Assembly (NCBI GenBank): GCA_002412925.1
Contig: DHVZ01000073.1
Span: 216,897 to 280,896 of the forward strand
Direction: 5' to 3'
From: Anaerolineales bacterium UBA5195
Lineage (GTDB): Bacteria > Chloroflexota > Anaerolineae > Anaerolineales > Villigracilaceae
DNA length: 64,000 bases
In this document: positions 34,694-43,601 of the stretch, one piece after another
How positions within the stretch are numbered: the first letter of the stretch is position 1
Layout: every line of letters begins with the position of its first letter
Made by a program: the position numbers and the translations under genes
The notes under the pieces: generated by a model
The model's database searches: none
Seen by the model: only the letters and a program-made list of their open reading frames with translations
Told to the model about the DNA's origin: nothing

Positions 34694-35860
34694 ATGTCCA
34701 AACGTTTGTTCGTTGTTCTGTCGCTGTTGATTGTAGCCAGCATGCTGCTGGCGGCCTGCGGCACCCCCGCTCCGGCTGCGCAAAAGGAAATCAAGATTGC
34801 CATTCTGGCACCCTTGAGCGGCGCTGTGCCGACCTTCGGTGTCTCCACCCGCGATGGCGCCTTGCTCGCCATTGATGAGTGGAATGCCAAGGGCGGCGTA
34901 CTTGGGATGAAAATTGTTCCCGTTGTCGCAGATAGCCAATGCGAAGCCGACCCGGCGGTGAATGCGGCCAACAAAGTCATCGATCAGGACAAAGTTGGTT
35001 ACATCATCGGTGAAGTCTGCTCCAAAGCTTCCATCCCGATGTCAGAAATCGCCAACGCCAAGAAAGTCGTCCAGATCAGCCCGACTTCCACAAATGCGAA
35101 CGTTACACTGAATAATGATGGCTCTGTCAAGCCCTACACCTTCCGTGCTTGCTTCATCGATCCCTTCCAGGGAACGGTAGGCGCCAAATTTGCCCTGGAC
35201 AACCTGAAAGCCAAGAAGGCCTTCGTGCTCTTCGATCAGGGCAACGACTATGTGCGCGGCCTGGCCGAAGCCTTCGAAAAAGCCTTTGTTGATGGCGGCG
35301 GCGAAATTGTCGGCAAGGAAACCTATACCAGCCAGGATACTGACTTCTCTGCCATTTTGGCCAAGGTTGGTGAAGCCAAACCCGATATGGTCTACCTGCC
35401 TGACTACTACAACATCGTCAACCTGGTCACCGCCCAGGCCAAAGAAAAGGGCATCACCGCTCCCTTCGTGGGTGGCGATGGCTGGGATTCCACCGACTTG
35501 GACAAGACGGCCGCCGAGGGTGGTTACTACACCAACCACTACTCTGAACAGGATACCCGCCCGATCGTTCAGTCCTGGTTGAAGACCTATGGTGACAAGT
35601 ACAAGGACAAGGATGGGAAGGCGATTGTTCCTGACGCGCTGGCCACCCTGGCTTACGACGCTGCCAACCTGATGATCGCAGCCATCGAAAAAGCCGGTGT
35701 CGATGACCCGACCAAGGTCAAAGATGCCATGGCTGCCCTCGAGTGGGAAGGCGTTTCGGGCAAAGTCACCTTCGATGCCAATCACAACCCGATCAAGGCT
35801 GCAGTCATCCTGCAGGTCAAAGACGGGAAGATCGTTTACGTGGCGACCGTTGCCCCGTAA
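34694..35860 (+). CDS. livK: branched-chain amino acid ABC transporter, substrate-binding lipoprotein (operon 1)
   Basis: 388 residues with a lipoprotein signal (lipobox LLAACG, Cys22) and a type I periplasmic-binding fold of the Leu/Ile/Val family: IKIAILAPLSGAVPTFGV, KVIDQDKVGYIIGEVCS, and AKFALDNLKAKKAFVLFDQG in the first lobe, then AVILQVKDGKIVYV at the end. It captures substrate outside the cell for the permeases encoded downstream. It is the first of five genes (livKHMGF order). An extended hairpin after it probably lowers expression of the later genes relative to this one. Confidence 0.93.
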   Translation: MSKRLFVVLSLLIVASMLLAACGTPAPAAQKEIKIAILAPLSGAVPTFGVSTRDGALLAIDEWNAKGGVLGMKIVPVVADSQCEADPAVNAANKVIDQDKVGYIIGEVCSKASIPMSEIANAKKVVQISPTSTNANVTLNNDGSVKPYTFRACFIDPFQGTVGAKFALDNLKAKKAFVLFDQGNDYVRGLAEAFEKAFVDGGGEIVGKETYTSQDTDFSAILAKVGEAKPDMVYLPDYYNIVNLVTAQAKEKGITAPFVGGDGWDSTDLDKTAAEGGYYTNHYSEQDTRPIVQSWLKTYGDKYKDKDGKAIVPDALATLAYDAANLMIAAIEKAGVDDPTKVKDAMAALEWEGVSGKVTFDANHNPIKAAVILQVKDGKIVYVATVAP

Positions 35861-35880
35861 TCTGCGATAATCACCTTTCT

Positions 35881-35931
35881 AAGGGGGCGGCTAAATGCCG
35901 CCCCCTTTCAGCGGGCGGCATTTAGCCGCCC
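35881..35931 (+). repeat. nested palindromes between livK and livH (operon 1)
   Basis: Two hairpins: 35881-35890 with 35898-35907, and 35913-35919 with 35925-35931. The core GGGCGGC-TAAAT-GCCGCCC and the second core are also complementary to each other over 19 bp, so one long stem or two short ones can form. It is the likely transcription-attenuation or mRNA-end site behind the binding-protein gene. Confidence 0.75.
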
Positions 35932-35957
35932 TCCTTTTCTCCACTTGGGAGAGCCTT

Positions 35958-37082
35958 ATGGATCGATCAATCACCACTACCCCACGGTCATCTCTATTCC
36001 AGCGAATGATCAAAGGTCGCTGGATTGGTAATACTTTTTTGTTTGCCGTCGGTCTCCTCGCCGTGGTCGGAATTGGAACGAAAGCATTTCAATCCCCGCC
36101 CTTGTTCGTTAACCAGATCGTCAATGGCTTACAACTCGGCTTTGTTTATGCGCTGATTGCACTGGGATACACCATGGTGTACGGCATCGTCAAGCTCATC
36201 AATTTTGCTCATGGCGATGTTTTCATGGTTGGGGCGTTTATCAGCTATTACGCTATCAGCGGTTTTCAGTTGCATCTGTGGCCCCTGGCCGTTTTTCCAA
36301 CAATTAACCCCGCGCTTGGATTGGTCGTTGGAACCATAACTGTCATCATGCTCTCGATGGCATCCTGCGCCCTGTTGGCCGTGACAATTGAGCGGTTTGC
36401 CTACAAGCCCCTGCGGGATGCACCTCGTATTTCCGCTCTGATCACCGCCATCGGTGTATCGTTCTTCCTGGAATATTTCGGCGCCCTGCCATTTGTCTTT
36501 ACGCCGAACTTCATCACTTACAAACGCCCGTTCCCAATCGAAATCTGGTATATCCAGGATGGCATCCACCGATTGGAAGCTGGAATTGCGCCACCAGATG
36601 GCAGCATCCTGTTCTCGAATATCTTGATCATCATTGTGCTCACGTCACTGTTCTTGCTGGCGCTGTTGCAGTTCATTGTGCAGCGCACCAAGATTGGCAA
36701 AGCTATGCGAGCTGTTTCTTACGATAAACCGACTGCCAGGTTAATGGGAATCAACGTGGACAGCATCATTTCGATTACCTTTGCCATTGGCGCATCCCTG
36801 GCAGGCGCAGCCGGTATTCTCTATGCAACAGCTTACCCTCAGGTTGTCTTCTGGATGGGAATTACCCCTGGCCTGAAAGCCTTCGTAGCGGCAGTGCTGG
36901 GTGGCATTGGCAGCATCCCCGGAGCGCTGGTTGGCGCCCTGATCATGGGCCAAGCCGAGGTGTTGAGCGCCAGTTACATTTCCACACCGATGCGCGATGC
37001 GATCTCCTTTACGATCCTAATCCTGGTGCTTTTGGTTCGCCCGACTGGTATCTTTGGCGAGCCTGAGCGCGAGAAAGCCTAA
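35958..37082 (+). CDS. livH: branched-chain amino acid ABC transporter permease LivH-type (operon 1)
   Basis: 374 residues from the ATG at 35958, with GGGAGAG upstream. About eight membrane helices; family segments are LQLGFVYALIALGYTMVYGI, KLINFAHGDVFMVGAF, VTIERFAYKPLRDAPRISAL, TKIGKAMRAVSYDKPTARLM and VLGGIGSIPGALVGALIMG. With LivM it forms the channel. The 24-residue segment upstream of this ATG is in frame but lacks a ribosome site. Confidence 0.93.
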   Translation: MDRSITTTPRSSLFQRMIKGRWIGNTFLFAVGLLAVVGIGTKAFQSPPLFVNQIVNGLQLGFVYALIALGYTMVYGIVKLINFAHGDVFMVGAFISYYAISGFQLHLWPLAVFPTINPALGLVVGTITVIMLSMASCALLAVTIERFAYKPLRDAPRISALITAIGVSFFLEYFGALPFVFTPNFITYKRPFPIEIWYIQDGIHRLEAGIAPPDGSILFSNILIIIVLTSLFLLALLQFIVQRTKIGKAMRAVSYDKPTARLMGINVDSIISITFAIGASLAGAAGILYATAYPQVVFWMGITPGLKAFVAAVLGGIGSIPGALVGALIMGQAEVLSASYISTPMRDAISFTILILVLLVRPTGIFGEPEREKA

Positions 37083-37097
37083 GCGAGGAGGCTGACG

Positions 37098-38369
37098 ATG
37101 AATTTCTTCAAGTCACACCGCAGCACGATCGGCTTCCTGGCTGTTGCCGTTCTGTTTATTGCCGTGGTCCAGGTGCTCCTCAGCATGGGTCTTTTGAACA
37201 ATTTTTGGAATACCCTGCTCCGTTTTGGGGCCGTGATGGCAATCGTAAGTTTGGGACTGAACCTGATCTACGGATTCAATGGACAATTCTCTTTGGGCCA
37301 ATGGGGCTTTTACGCAATCGGAGCCTACGCCGCAGCGGATGTTACTTATCGCTGGGACCAAATGCAAAGTGCCTCTGGCCTGGTAGTGCTGTTCCTGGTC
37401 GTTTTGCTGGTGGGCCTCAGCTTTTGGGGAATCGCCAAGCTAATCTCCCTGATGCGCGGCATGGATCCGCTTTCGGGATTCGCCCTATACCTGGTCGGCG
37501 TACTCGTCGCTGGTTATGTCGCAATAGAGCTTGGCAAAGTTCTGATCGACCCGGTTACGGCTCTATTTTCGGTCCTTCCGCCTGCCTTTGCCCTGCAATT
37601 GATCTTCTTCCTGGCAGTAATTCTGGGAGGCCTGATCGCTGCAGAGGTTAGCTATATCTTCGGGTTGCCAATCCTTACTCTGGGTTCCGATTATTTCGGC
37701 ATCGCCACCCTGGGGTTCACAATTATTGTCAAAGTACTCCTGGACAACTCTGATACCCTCTTGGGTTTCACAGAGATGAAGGGGGCGCGCGGTATGGTGG
37801 GCATTCCTGGGGTCTCATCCTGGCTCTGGGTCTCGCTTTTCCTGCTAGTTACCGTGATCATCACGCGCAATTTACTGCACTCCAGCGCCGGACGCGCGCT
37901 TATCTCGGTTCGCGAGGATGAGATCGCCGCCAAAGCCATGGGGATCGACGTTGCCCAGCAAAAAGTGCTTACTTTTGTTTTGGGCAGCTTCTTTGCTGGG
38001 ATCGCTGGTGGTCTCTACGCCCACATCAACGGCTTCCTGCACCCAAATACCTTCAACTTCATCAAATCCTTCGATCCGATGATCATCATTGTCTTCGGCG
38101 GCTTGGGCAGTGTGACCGGCACCGTTTTTGCGGCGTTCGCCTGGGCTTTGGTGCTGGAAGGGTTCCTGCGCTTGTGGCTGCCACAAGGCTTTGAAACCTG
38201 GCGATTCGTTGTTTATCCAGTACTTCTGTTGATCATGATGCTGCTACGTCCCAAGGGCCTTTTCGGCGGATTCGAGGTGCCTTTCTTAAAACAGGTCCTG
38301 CCACCCCTGCGAAAATCCGCAGAGTCTGACAGCAAGAGCCTCCCGCCAACCAGTGAGGTGAAGCAATGA
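37098..38369 (+). CDS. livM: branched-chain amino acid ABC transporter permease LivM-type (operon 1)
   Basis: 423 residues, GAGGAGG before the ATG. LivM features: VSLGLNLIYGFNGQFSLGQW, YAIGAYAAA, SAGRALISVREDEIAAKAMG and GGLGSVTGTVFAAFAW. The cytoplasmic loop that usually reads LRGDYLAI reads LTLGSDYFGIATLGF here. The stop overlaps the next start by 4 nt, the first sign of tight coupling to the ATPase genes. Confidence 0.92.
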   Translation: MNFFKSHRSTIGFLAVAVLFIAVVQVLLSMGLLNNFWNTLLRFGAVMAIVSLGLNLIYGFNGQFSLGQWGFYAIGAYAAADVTYRWDQMQSASGLVVLFLVVLLVGLSFWGIAKLISLMRGMDPLSGFALYLVGVLVAGYVAIELGKVLIDPVTALFSVLPPAFALQLIFFLAVILGGLIAAEVSYIFGLPILTLGSDYFGIATLGFTIIVKVLLDNSDTLLGFTEMKGARGMVGIPGVSSWLWVSLFLLVTVIITRNLLHSSAGRALISVREDEIAAKAMGIDVAQQKVLTFVLGSFFAGIAGGLYAHINGFLHPNTFNFIKSFDPMIIIVFGGLGSVTGTVFAAFAWALVLEGFLRLWLPQGFETWRFVVYPVLLLIMMLLRPKGLFGGFEVPFLKQVLPPLRKSAESDSKSLPPTSEVKQ

Positions 38370-39199
38370 CCGCAAATACCACTCCTACTGCTCCGTTGCT
38401 AGAAATCACCGCGCTGAACAAGAAATTCGGCGGCTTGCGAGCGGTCAAAGACCTGGAAATCACCATCCAAAAAGGTGAATTGGCCGGTCTGATTGGCCCC
38501 AACGGAGCCGGAAAAACAACCGCCTTCAACTTGATTACGGGCATTTATGTTGCCACAAGCGGTTCAATCTTATTCGAAGGAACCGAACTTGTTGGACTCC
38601 CCCCCTTCGACATCACGCACCTGGGGATTGCCCGTACTTTCCAGAATATCCGCCTCTTCCCCAATCTGACAGTGCTCGACAATGTGCGGATTGCCTATCA
38701 TGCCCATGCCGGGTATGGCTTGAGCGATGCAATCTTGCGTACGCCGCGTTTCTCCCAGAAAGAGAAGGAACTGACCGAACAGGCGCAAGAATTCCTGGGG
38801 GTGTTTAGCCTGCAGGATCGACAAGGTGAAATTGCCAAGAACCTGCCGTATGGTGAGCAACGCCGACTTGAAATTGCGCGCGCCTTGGCCGCTTATCCAA
38901 AACTGCTCCTGCTGGACGAACCGGCTGCCGGGATGAACTCCAAGGAAATCATCTCCCTGATGGATCTGATCCACTTCATCCGTGACAAGTTCAGCTTGAC
39001 CATCCTGCTGATCGAGCATCAGATGCGGGTGGTGATGGGCGTTTGCGAGCGCATCACGGTGATGGACTTCGGCGAGGTGATTTCCCGCGGAACCCCTGAA
39101 GAAATTCAGGCCGACCCCAAGGTTGTCGAAGCCTACCTCGGCCGCGGCGCTGCTGCCCTGGCCCAAAAACTAAGCGAGAAGCGCAGCCATGTTGCTTGA
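38366..39199 (+). CDS. livG: branched-chain amino acid ABC transporter ATPase LivG-type (operon 1)
   Basis: 277 residues. Walker A GPNGAGKTTAFNLITG, LivG-type FQNIRLFPNLTVLDNV, signature region NLPYGEQRRLEIARAL, Walker B LLLLDEPAAGMN and the H-loop IEHQMRVVMG. It powers transport as a heterodimer with LivF. It overlaps livM by 4 nt and livF by 11 nt. Confidence 0.94.
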   Translation: MTANTTPTAPLLEITALNKKFGGLRAVKDLEITIQKGELAGLIGPNGAGKTTAFNLITGIYVATSGSILFEGTELVGLPPFDITHLGIARTFQNIRLFPNLTVLDNVRIAYHAHAGYGLSDAILRTPRFSQKEKELTEQAQEFLGVFSLQDRQGEIAKNLPYGEQRRLEIARALAAYPKLLLLDEPAAGMNSKEIISLMDLIHFIRDKFSLTILLIEHQMRVVMGVCERITVMDFGEVISRGTPEEIQADPKVVEAYLGRGAAALAQKLSEKRSHVA

Positions 39200-39899
39200 A
39201 GTCAAAGACCTCAATGTTTTTTACGGCGCGATTCACGCGCTCCAAGGCATCTCCTTTAATCTCAATGAAGGAGAAATCGTCACCCTGATCGGTGCAAACG
39301 GCGCGGGGAAGTCCACCACGCTCAGCACGATCTCAGGGTTGTTGCGCGCCCGCTCGGGGGGCGTCTACCTGCGTGGTAAGGAGATCAGCCTGACCCCTGC
39401 AGAAGAGATTGTCCGGATGGGAATTTCACAGTCCCCTGAAGGCCGAAAAATCTTTGCCCCTCTGACTGTGATGGAAAACCTCGAGATGGGGGCCTTTACC
39501 CGCTCCGACAAAGCAGAAATCCAGCGCAGCCTGGAGCGCGTCTTTAAGAGTTTTCCGCGTCTAAAGGAACGACAGGGACAACTCGGCGGCACGCTTTCTG
39601 GCGGCGAACAGCAAATGCTGGCCATGGGACGCGCTTTAATGGCGCAACCTACCCTGCTCCTCCTGGATGAACCATCGATGGGACTTTCCCCAATTCTGGT
39701 TGAAGAAATCTTCAACATTATCCAGGAAATCAACTCCCAGGGGACCAGCATCCTGCTCGTCGAGCAAAATGCCCAAATGGCATTGTCAGTCGCTCACCGC
39801 GGATATGTGTTGGAAACCGGGAAAATCGTCATCGAAGGAAAGTCGAATGACCTGTTGAATGACCCACAAGTTATGAAAGCTTACCTTGGAGGCCACTAG
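39189..39899 (+). CDS. livF: branched-chain amino acid ABC transporter ATPase LivF-type (operon 1)
   Basis: 236 residues. Walker A GANGAGKSTTLSTISG, the LivF-specific MGISQSPEGRKIFAPLTVMENL, signature TLSGGEQQMLAMGRALM, Walker B LLLLDEPSMGLSPILVEEI, and LVEQNAQMALSVAHRGYVLE. It is the last gene of operon 1; a MITE-like repeat and a strong terminator follow. Confidence 0.95.
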   Translation: MLLEVKDLNVFYGAIHALQGISFNLNEGEIVTLIGANGAGKSTTLSTISGLLRARSGGVYLRGKEISLTPAEEIVRMGISQSPEGRKIFAPLTVMENLEMGAFTRSDKAEIQRSLERVFKSFPRLKERQGQLGGTLSGGEQQMLAMGRALMAQPTLLLLDEPSMGLSPILVEEIFNIIQEINSQGTSILLVEQNAQMALSVAHRGYVLETGKIVIEGKSNDLLNDPQVMKAYLGGH

Positions 39900-40003
39900 T
39901 GCCGCAACTACCTTAAGCTGTAGGGCTGTTTTGAACATTTTCTCCTTGAAAGAGAATCGATTACCCTACATCTTTATAAAGTTGCGGTACTAGCTAAGAT
40001 CGA
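39897..40003. repeat. palindromic dispersed repeat, family 3, long copy
   Basis: About 107 bp with inverted ends: CTAGTGCCGCAACT at the left and AGTTGCGGTACTAG at the right, and an inner GTAGGG/CCCTAC pair. A much shorter copy in opposite orientation occurs at 46586-46622. It lies directly after livF. Confidence 0.6.
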
Positions 40004-40013
40004 TCGTACTATC

Positions 40014-40068
40014 AACAGCAAAAAGTGCCGGTTTTTCGCAACCGACACTTTTTGCTGTTTTTTTATTT
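40014..40068. terminator. bidirectional terminator after liv operon 1
   Basis: AACAGCAAAAAGTG-CGGT pairs with ACCG-CACTTTTTGCTGTT across a TTTTTCGCA loop with one mismatch, then a run of T residues. Confidence 0.85.
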
Positions 40069-40075
40069 TTTGGGC

Positions 40076-40441
40076 TTATGCCACGATAGTGGCGCGAATA
40101 TCGGGGCGATCCAGACGAAGCAAGAAAAATAGCGATAGGCAAATTGACAAGGCGCTCAAAGCGAGATAGGGGAGGTCGAAGACAAAGCCTCCCTCGGGCA
40201 ATCGCATCAACGCATTCGGGAACAACATCAGCAGCCGGATGACAATATTAAATCCCTGCAGGGTAATACTGAGCGAAAGCGCCCAGTTACGGCCACGCCA
40301 GAGACCATAGCCGAGTAAGGCAAAGGTAACTGCCAGAATGCCAACAACGACTATCCCGGATTTCAAGGTGTCAAGCGGAAAAATTAACAATGGGACAATT
40401 TGAAAAAGATAGATGAGCAAAAGCTGCCGCTGGGTAGACAT
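40076..40441 (-). CDS. small four-helix membrane protein of unknown function
   Basis: 121 residues from the ATG at 40441, with GGAGGAG 7 nt upstream. About four hydrophobic helices: LLLIYLFQIVPLLIFPL, GIVVVGILAVTFALLGYGLW, LQGFNIVIRLLMLFP and LPYLALSALSICLSLFFLL. The motif GYGLWRGRNWALSLS is reminiscent of small bacterial membrane proteins with an unassigned role. It sits between the two liv operons on the opposite strand. Confidence 0.65.
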   Translation of the reverse strand: MSTQRQLLLIYLFQIVPLLIFPLDTLKSGIVVVGILAVTFALLGYGLWRGRNWALSLSITLQGFNIVIRLLMLFPNALMRLPEGGFVFDLPYLALSALSICLSLFFLLRLDRPDIRATIVA

Positions 40442-40562
40442 AAAATATCTCCTCCTGCCAAATATGCACTGCAAGAAAATTCTATCAGGGGGCAGTTAGG
40501 GTGTCAATAGGAATATTGGAAATTCGCATGGTTTAATCAAGGTCGAGCTTTGCGCCGCCGAG

Positions 40563-40627
40563 GCCGCAGAGGACGCGGGGAAAGCGGAAAAAATCTCTGC
40601 GCACTTCGCCCACTCTGCGGTAAAAGG
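40563..40627. repeat. dispersed repeat, family 2, long copy
   Basis: CCGCAGAGGACGC at the left and CTCTGCGGTAAAAGG at the right, an inverted pair at the ends. It is related to the short copy at 22786-22821. Confidence 0.5.
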
Positions 40628-40813
40628 GTTTTCGCGCCACACTTTGGGCAAGCCGTCAAGGAACTTTGAGAAGACCATATGGAAATTCGCCTTTTGCAAG
40701 GCGAAACACCGTAATGGTATAAGCATTCCAGTTTGATCGAAGATTATGCTGGATATTAAAAAATGGATTAAAATCTATGTTGCTGGCACATTAAATGCCC
40801 CATTTGAGTGCTG

Positions 40814-40919
40814 CTGGTTGAGTAGGGCGACATTCTTTCGCCCTTATCGAAACCAATATTTCGGATCTTGATACGCCAGAAAATCACCGGCTACTTGACC
40901 CTTGGTTTTTCTTTCAATT
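40814..40919. repeat. dispersed palindromic repeat, family 1, copy B
   Basis: Diverged partner of 16716-16850 (shared CTGGTTGAGTAGGG, TCGAAACCA, TGATACGCC, CGGCTACTTGACCCTT). The gap 40442-41133 (about 690 bp) otherwise holds only this, the family 2 repeat, AT-rich sequence and the liv 2 promoter; no credible gene is seen in it. Confidence 0.6.
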
Positions 40920-41038
40920 CATTTGAATCATGCCCAACTCATTTAGAAACGTTATATGTAGCTTTCTCCCTCTTTCACTTTATACTTTTGCTGCCTGTGG
41001 GTATTACTTTGTCAAAACCAGAAGGGGAAATTAATCAC

Positions 41039-41067
41039 TTGACCTTTTTGTAAAAAGCCTGTAGTAT
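41039..41067 (+). promoter_or_regulatory. promoter of liv operon 2
   Basis: TTGACC, 17-bp spacer, TAGTAT. A CTATGCT/AGCATAG hairpin (41072-41089) lies in the leader, followed by GTTCCACATTC and AGGAGGAAGAAG, shared with operon 1. Confidence 0.65.
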
Positions 41068-41133
41068 TTCCCTATGCTCGTTAGCATAGCGAGATGAACA
41101 CTTTGTTCCACATTCCAATAAGGAGGAAGAAGT

Positions 41134-42345
41134 ATGTTCAAGCGTATGTTCTATGTTGTTTCACTGCTGGTGATTGCCAGCATGGTACTCACCGCCTGCG
41201 GTGGTGGTGCCGCAACCGGTAGCACTGCTACCAAGACCATCAAGATCGCCACCCAGTCCCCGCTTTCAGGTGACATGTCCGTTGTCGGCGTAGACATCAA
41301 GCGCGGCGCCGAACTGGGTGTCGAGCAGATGGGCGCAGCACTGACTGGGATGGGCTTCAAAATCGAAGTGGCCCCATTCGATGACCAGGGCAACCCCGAT
41401 ACCGGTGTTGCAAACGCCAAGCAGATTGTGTCAGACCCTGCCATCCTGTGCATCGTCGGGCACTACAACTCTGGTGTTCAAATCCCATCGTCAGAAGAAT
41501 ATCATAACGCCGGGCTGGCGAATGTTTCGCCCGCCAACACAAACCCGAAGGTCACCACCCGCGGTTACCTGGAAGTCAACCGCCTCGTGGGACGCGACGA
41601 TGTCCAAGGTGTAGTGGGCGCTGATTTCGCCGCCGCCCAAGGTATGAAGAGCGCCTTTGTCGTCCATGACAAGACCGCGTATGGACAGGGCATTGCCGAA
41701 TTCTTCAGGCAGGAAGCCGAGAAAAAAGGCATGAAGGTCCTGGGCTTTGAAGGCACTGAAGAAAAAGCCAACTTTGATGCGCTGCTCTCCCCGATGCTGG
41801 CTGCCAACCCCGATGTAGTTTACTTTGGCGGCATGTACGGACAGGCAGCTGTCTTGTTCAAGCAGGCCCGTGAGAAAGGCTATATGGGCATGTTCTTGAG
41901 CGACGATGGTTTTGACTCGTCCGATGCGGCCAAGATCGGTGGCCAGGCTCTGCTGGATGGCAAGGGCACCTACTACTCGACCGTCTCCGGCCCGGCCTCG
42001 GTTTACCCCGGGACAGCCAAATTCATCACCGACTTCAAAGCCAAATACAGCTCTGATCCGCAACCCTTTGCGGCCCAAAGCTTTGATGCCGCAGGTATCT
42101 GCCTGAAGGCTATCGAAGCAGCTGCCAAGGCCAAGAACGGTGAGATGCCAACCCGCGCAGAGGTTGCCAAGGCAATCCGCGAACTGAAGGACTACCCGGG
42201 TATCACTGGTACCGTGACCTTCAACTCCATTGGCGATCCGGTCGTTGCGAAATACTTCGTCATCAAAGTCGGCTCGACCGACCCAGCGAAGTGGCCAACG
42301 AACCCCATCGACCAGACCCTTGATATCGCCCCGCCTGCCCCGTAA
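41134..42345 (+). CDS. livK: branched-chain amino acid ABC transporter, substrate-binding lipoprotein (operon 2)
   Basis: 403 residues with a lipobox (VLTACG, Cys22) and a Gly/Ala/Thr linker. The type I binding fold is clear: IKIATQSPLSGDMSVVGV, LGVEQMG, and HYNSGVQIPSSEEYHNAGL, then VVGADFAAAQGMKSAFVVHD, typical of Leu/Ile/Val-binding proteins. It diverges from the operon 1 binding protein within the pocket-lining segments, so the two systems may prefer different amino acids or amides. First gene of operon 2. Confidence 0.94.
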   Translation: MFKRMFYVVSLLVIASMVLTACGGGAATGSTATKTIKIATQSPLSGDMSVVGVDIKRGAELGVEQMGAALTGMGFKIEVAPFDDQGNPDTGVANAKQIVSDPAILCIVGHYNSGVQIPSSEEYHNAGLANVSPANTNPKVTTRGYLEVNRLVGRDDVQGVVGADFAAAQGMKSAFVVHDKTAYGQGIAEFFRQEAEKKGMKVLGFEGTEEKANFDALLSPMLAANPDVVYFGGMYGQAAVLFKQAREKGYMGMFLSDDGFDSSDAAKIGGQALLDGKGTYYSTVSGPASVYPGTAKFITDFKAKYSSDPQPFAAQSFDAAGICLKAIEAAAKAKNGEMPTRAEVAKAIRELKDYPGITGTVTFNSIGDPVVAKYFVIKVGSTDPAKWPTNPIDQTLDIAPPAP

Positions 42346-42364
42346 ATACTAATAACAATACAAA

Positions 42365-42392
42365 TCCCGGCCCTTCTTTTGAGGGGCCGGGA
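42365..42392 (+). terminator. intercistronic hairpin between livK and livH (operon 2)
   Basis: TCCCGGCCC (42365-42373) pairs with GGGCCGGGA (42384-42392), then GTATTTT. It matches the position of the palindromes in operon 1 and probably gives higher output of the binding protein. Confidence 0.7.
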
Positions 42393-42416
42393 GTATTTTC
42401 AACTTCGGGAGCAGTT

Positions 42417-43592
42417 ATGAAACGATTTTTGAAGTCCATTAATGTTCGCGAGCTACTCCGCCCCCTGGGACAAATGATTGTATTCTCCCTGGGAAGCGCG
42501 GTTGTTTTATCAGCTATCATACTTATCCTGGCCCTGGTGCTCGACCAGACTTCTGTCGGCCCGGCAGTCATGGAGCGGTTCAAGACTTCGCTGTTCACCT
42601 ACACCCTGATCAACCTGCCCCAGGTGCTGATCGATGGGCTGACCATCGGTTTCGTTTATGCGGCAGTCGCACTGGGATACACAATGGTGTATGGCGTGTT
42701 GGAATTCATCAACTTCGCCCACAGCGAAATTTTTGCTGTCGGCGCGTTTGTCGGGGTGGAAATCCTGATCGCCCTTGATCAGGCTGGCGTCCTGGCCAGC
42801 GCCCCATTGGGAATAGCTTATGTTCTTTTGGTCTTGGCCATTGTAGCTGGAATGATCGCTGCCGGCGCTCTGGCCGTGACAGTGGAGCGAGTTGCCTATC
42901 GCCCACTGCGCGGTGCACCGCGCCTGGTGCCGCTTATCTCAGCAATTGGCGTTTCATTCCTCCTGCAGGATGTTATCCGCCTGGTGGAAGGTTTGACCAC
43001 AGGGCAATTCAACCGCATATTCCCCACCTTTGGGAACTTTGACGAGCGCCTGATCTTCGGCAAGGTAGCCTTGGGTGCCACCACGATCACCATGGGTATT
43101 TCGATTAAGTCCATCATCGTGATCGTTGGCGCGGTTCTTATGTTAGTGGGATTAAATTACCTGGTGAACGCCACCAAGGTCGGTAAAGCGATCCGCGCAG
43201 TTGCGCAGGACCGCCCAACCGCCAGCCTGATGGGCATCGACGTCAACCGCATCATCTCGTTGACCTTCCTGGTGGGTGGTTTGCTGGGCGGCGCCGCAGG
43301 CGTTCTGTATGCTTTGAAATTTACCCGCATTGACCCGTTTGTCGGTTTCTTCCCCGGCATTAAAGCCTTCACCGCGGCTGTCATGGGAGGCATCGGCAAC
43401 CTGACCGGCGCCCTGCTGGGCGGCATTGTGTTGGGCATGTTGGAAAACTTTGCAGGTTCTTATATGGGGGTTTTCACGCTGGGCGCGGCCGGTACGGAAT
43501 ATAAAGATATTTTCGCTTTCGCAATTCTGATCCTGGTGCTCATTTTCCGCCCGCAAGGCTTGATGGGCGAGAACGTCAGCCAGAAGGCATAG
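42417..43592 (+). CDS. livH: branched-chain amino acid ABC transporter permease LivH-type (operon 2)
   Basis: 391 residues; family segments LTIGFVYAAVALGYTMVYGV, LEFINFAHSEIFAVGAFVG, TVERVAYRPLRGAPRLVPLI, TKVGKAIRAVAQDRPTASLM and VMGGIGNLTGALLGGIVLG. It has an N-terminal extra helix of about 40 residues before the first conserved one. livM follows after 9 nt. Confidence 0.94.
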   Translation: MKRFLKSINVRELLRPLGQMIVFSLGSAVVLSAIILILALVLDQTSVGPAVMERFKTSLFTYTLINLPQVLIDGLTIGFVYAAVALGYTMVYGVLEFINFAHSEIFAVGAFVGVEILIALDQAGVLASAPLGIAYVLLVLAIVAGMIAAGALAVTVERVAYRPLRGAPRLVPLISAIGVSFLLQDVIRLVEGLTTGQFNRIFPTFGNFDERLIFGKVALGATTITMGISIKSIIVIVGAVLMLVGLNYLVNATKVGKAIRAVAQDRPTASLMGIDVNRIISLTFLVGGLLGGAAGVLYALKFTRIDPFVGFFPGIKAFTAAVMGGIGNLTGALLGGIVLGMLENFAGSYMGVFTLGAAGTEYKDIFAFAILILVLIFRPQGLMGENVSQKA

Positions 43593-43601
43593 GAGGACGT
43601 T

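Noticed and set aside
35042..35785. Open frame of 247 residues on the minus strand
   Set aside because: It is antisense to the livK gene of operon 1 and shows no family signal.
40868..41053. Open frame of 61 residues between the liv operons
   Set aside because: It begins inside a dispersed repeat and ends in the liv 2 promoter; no ribosome site.
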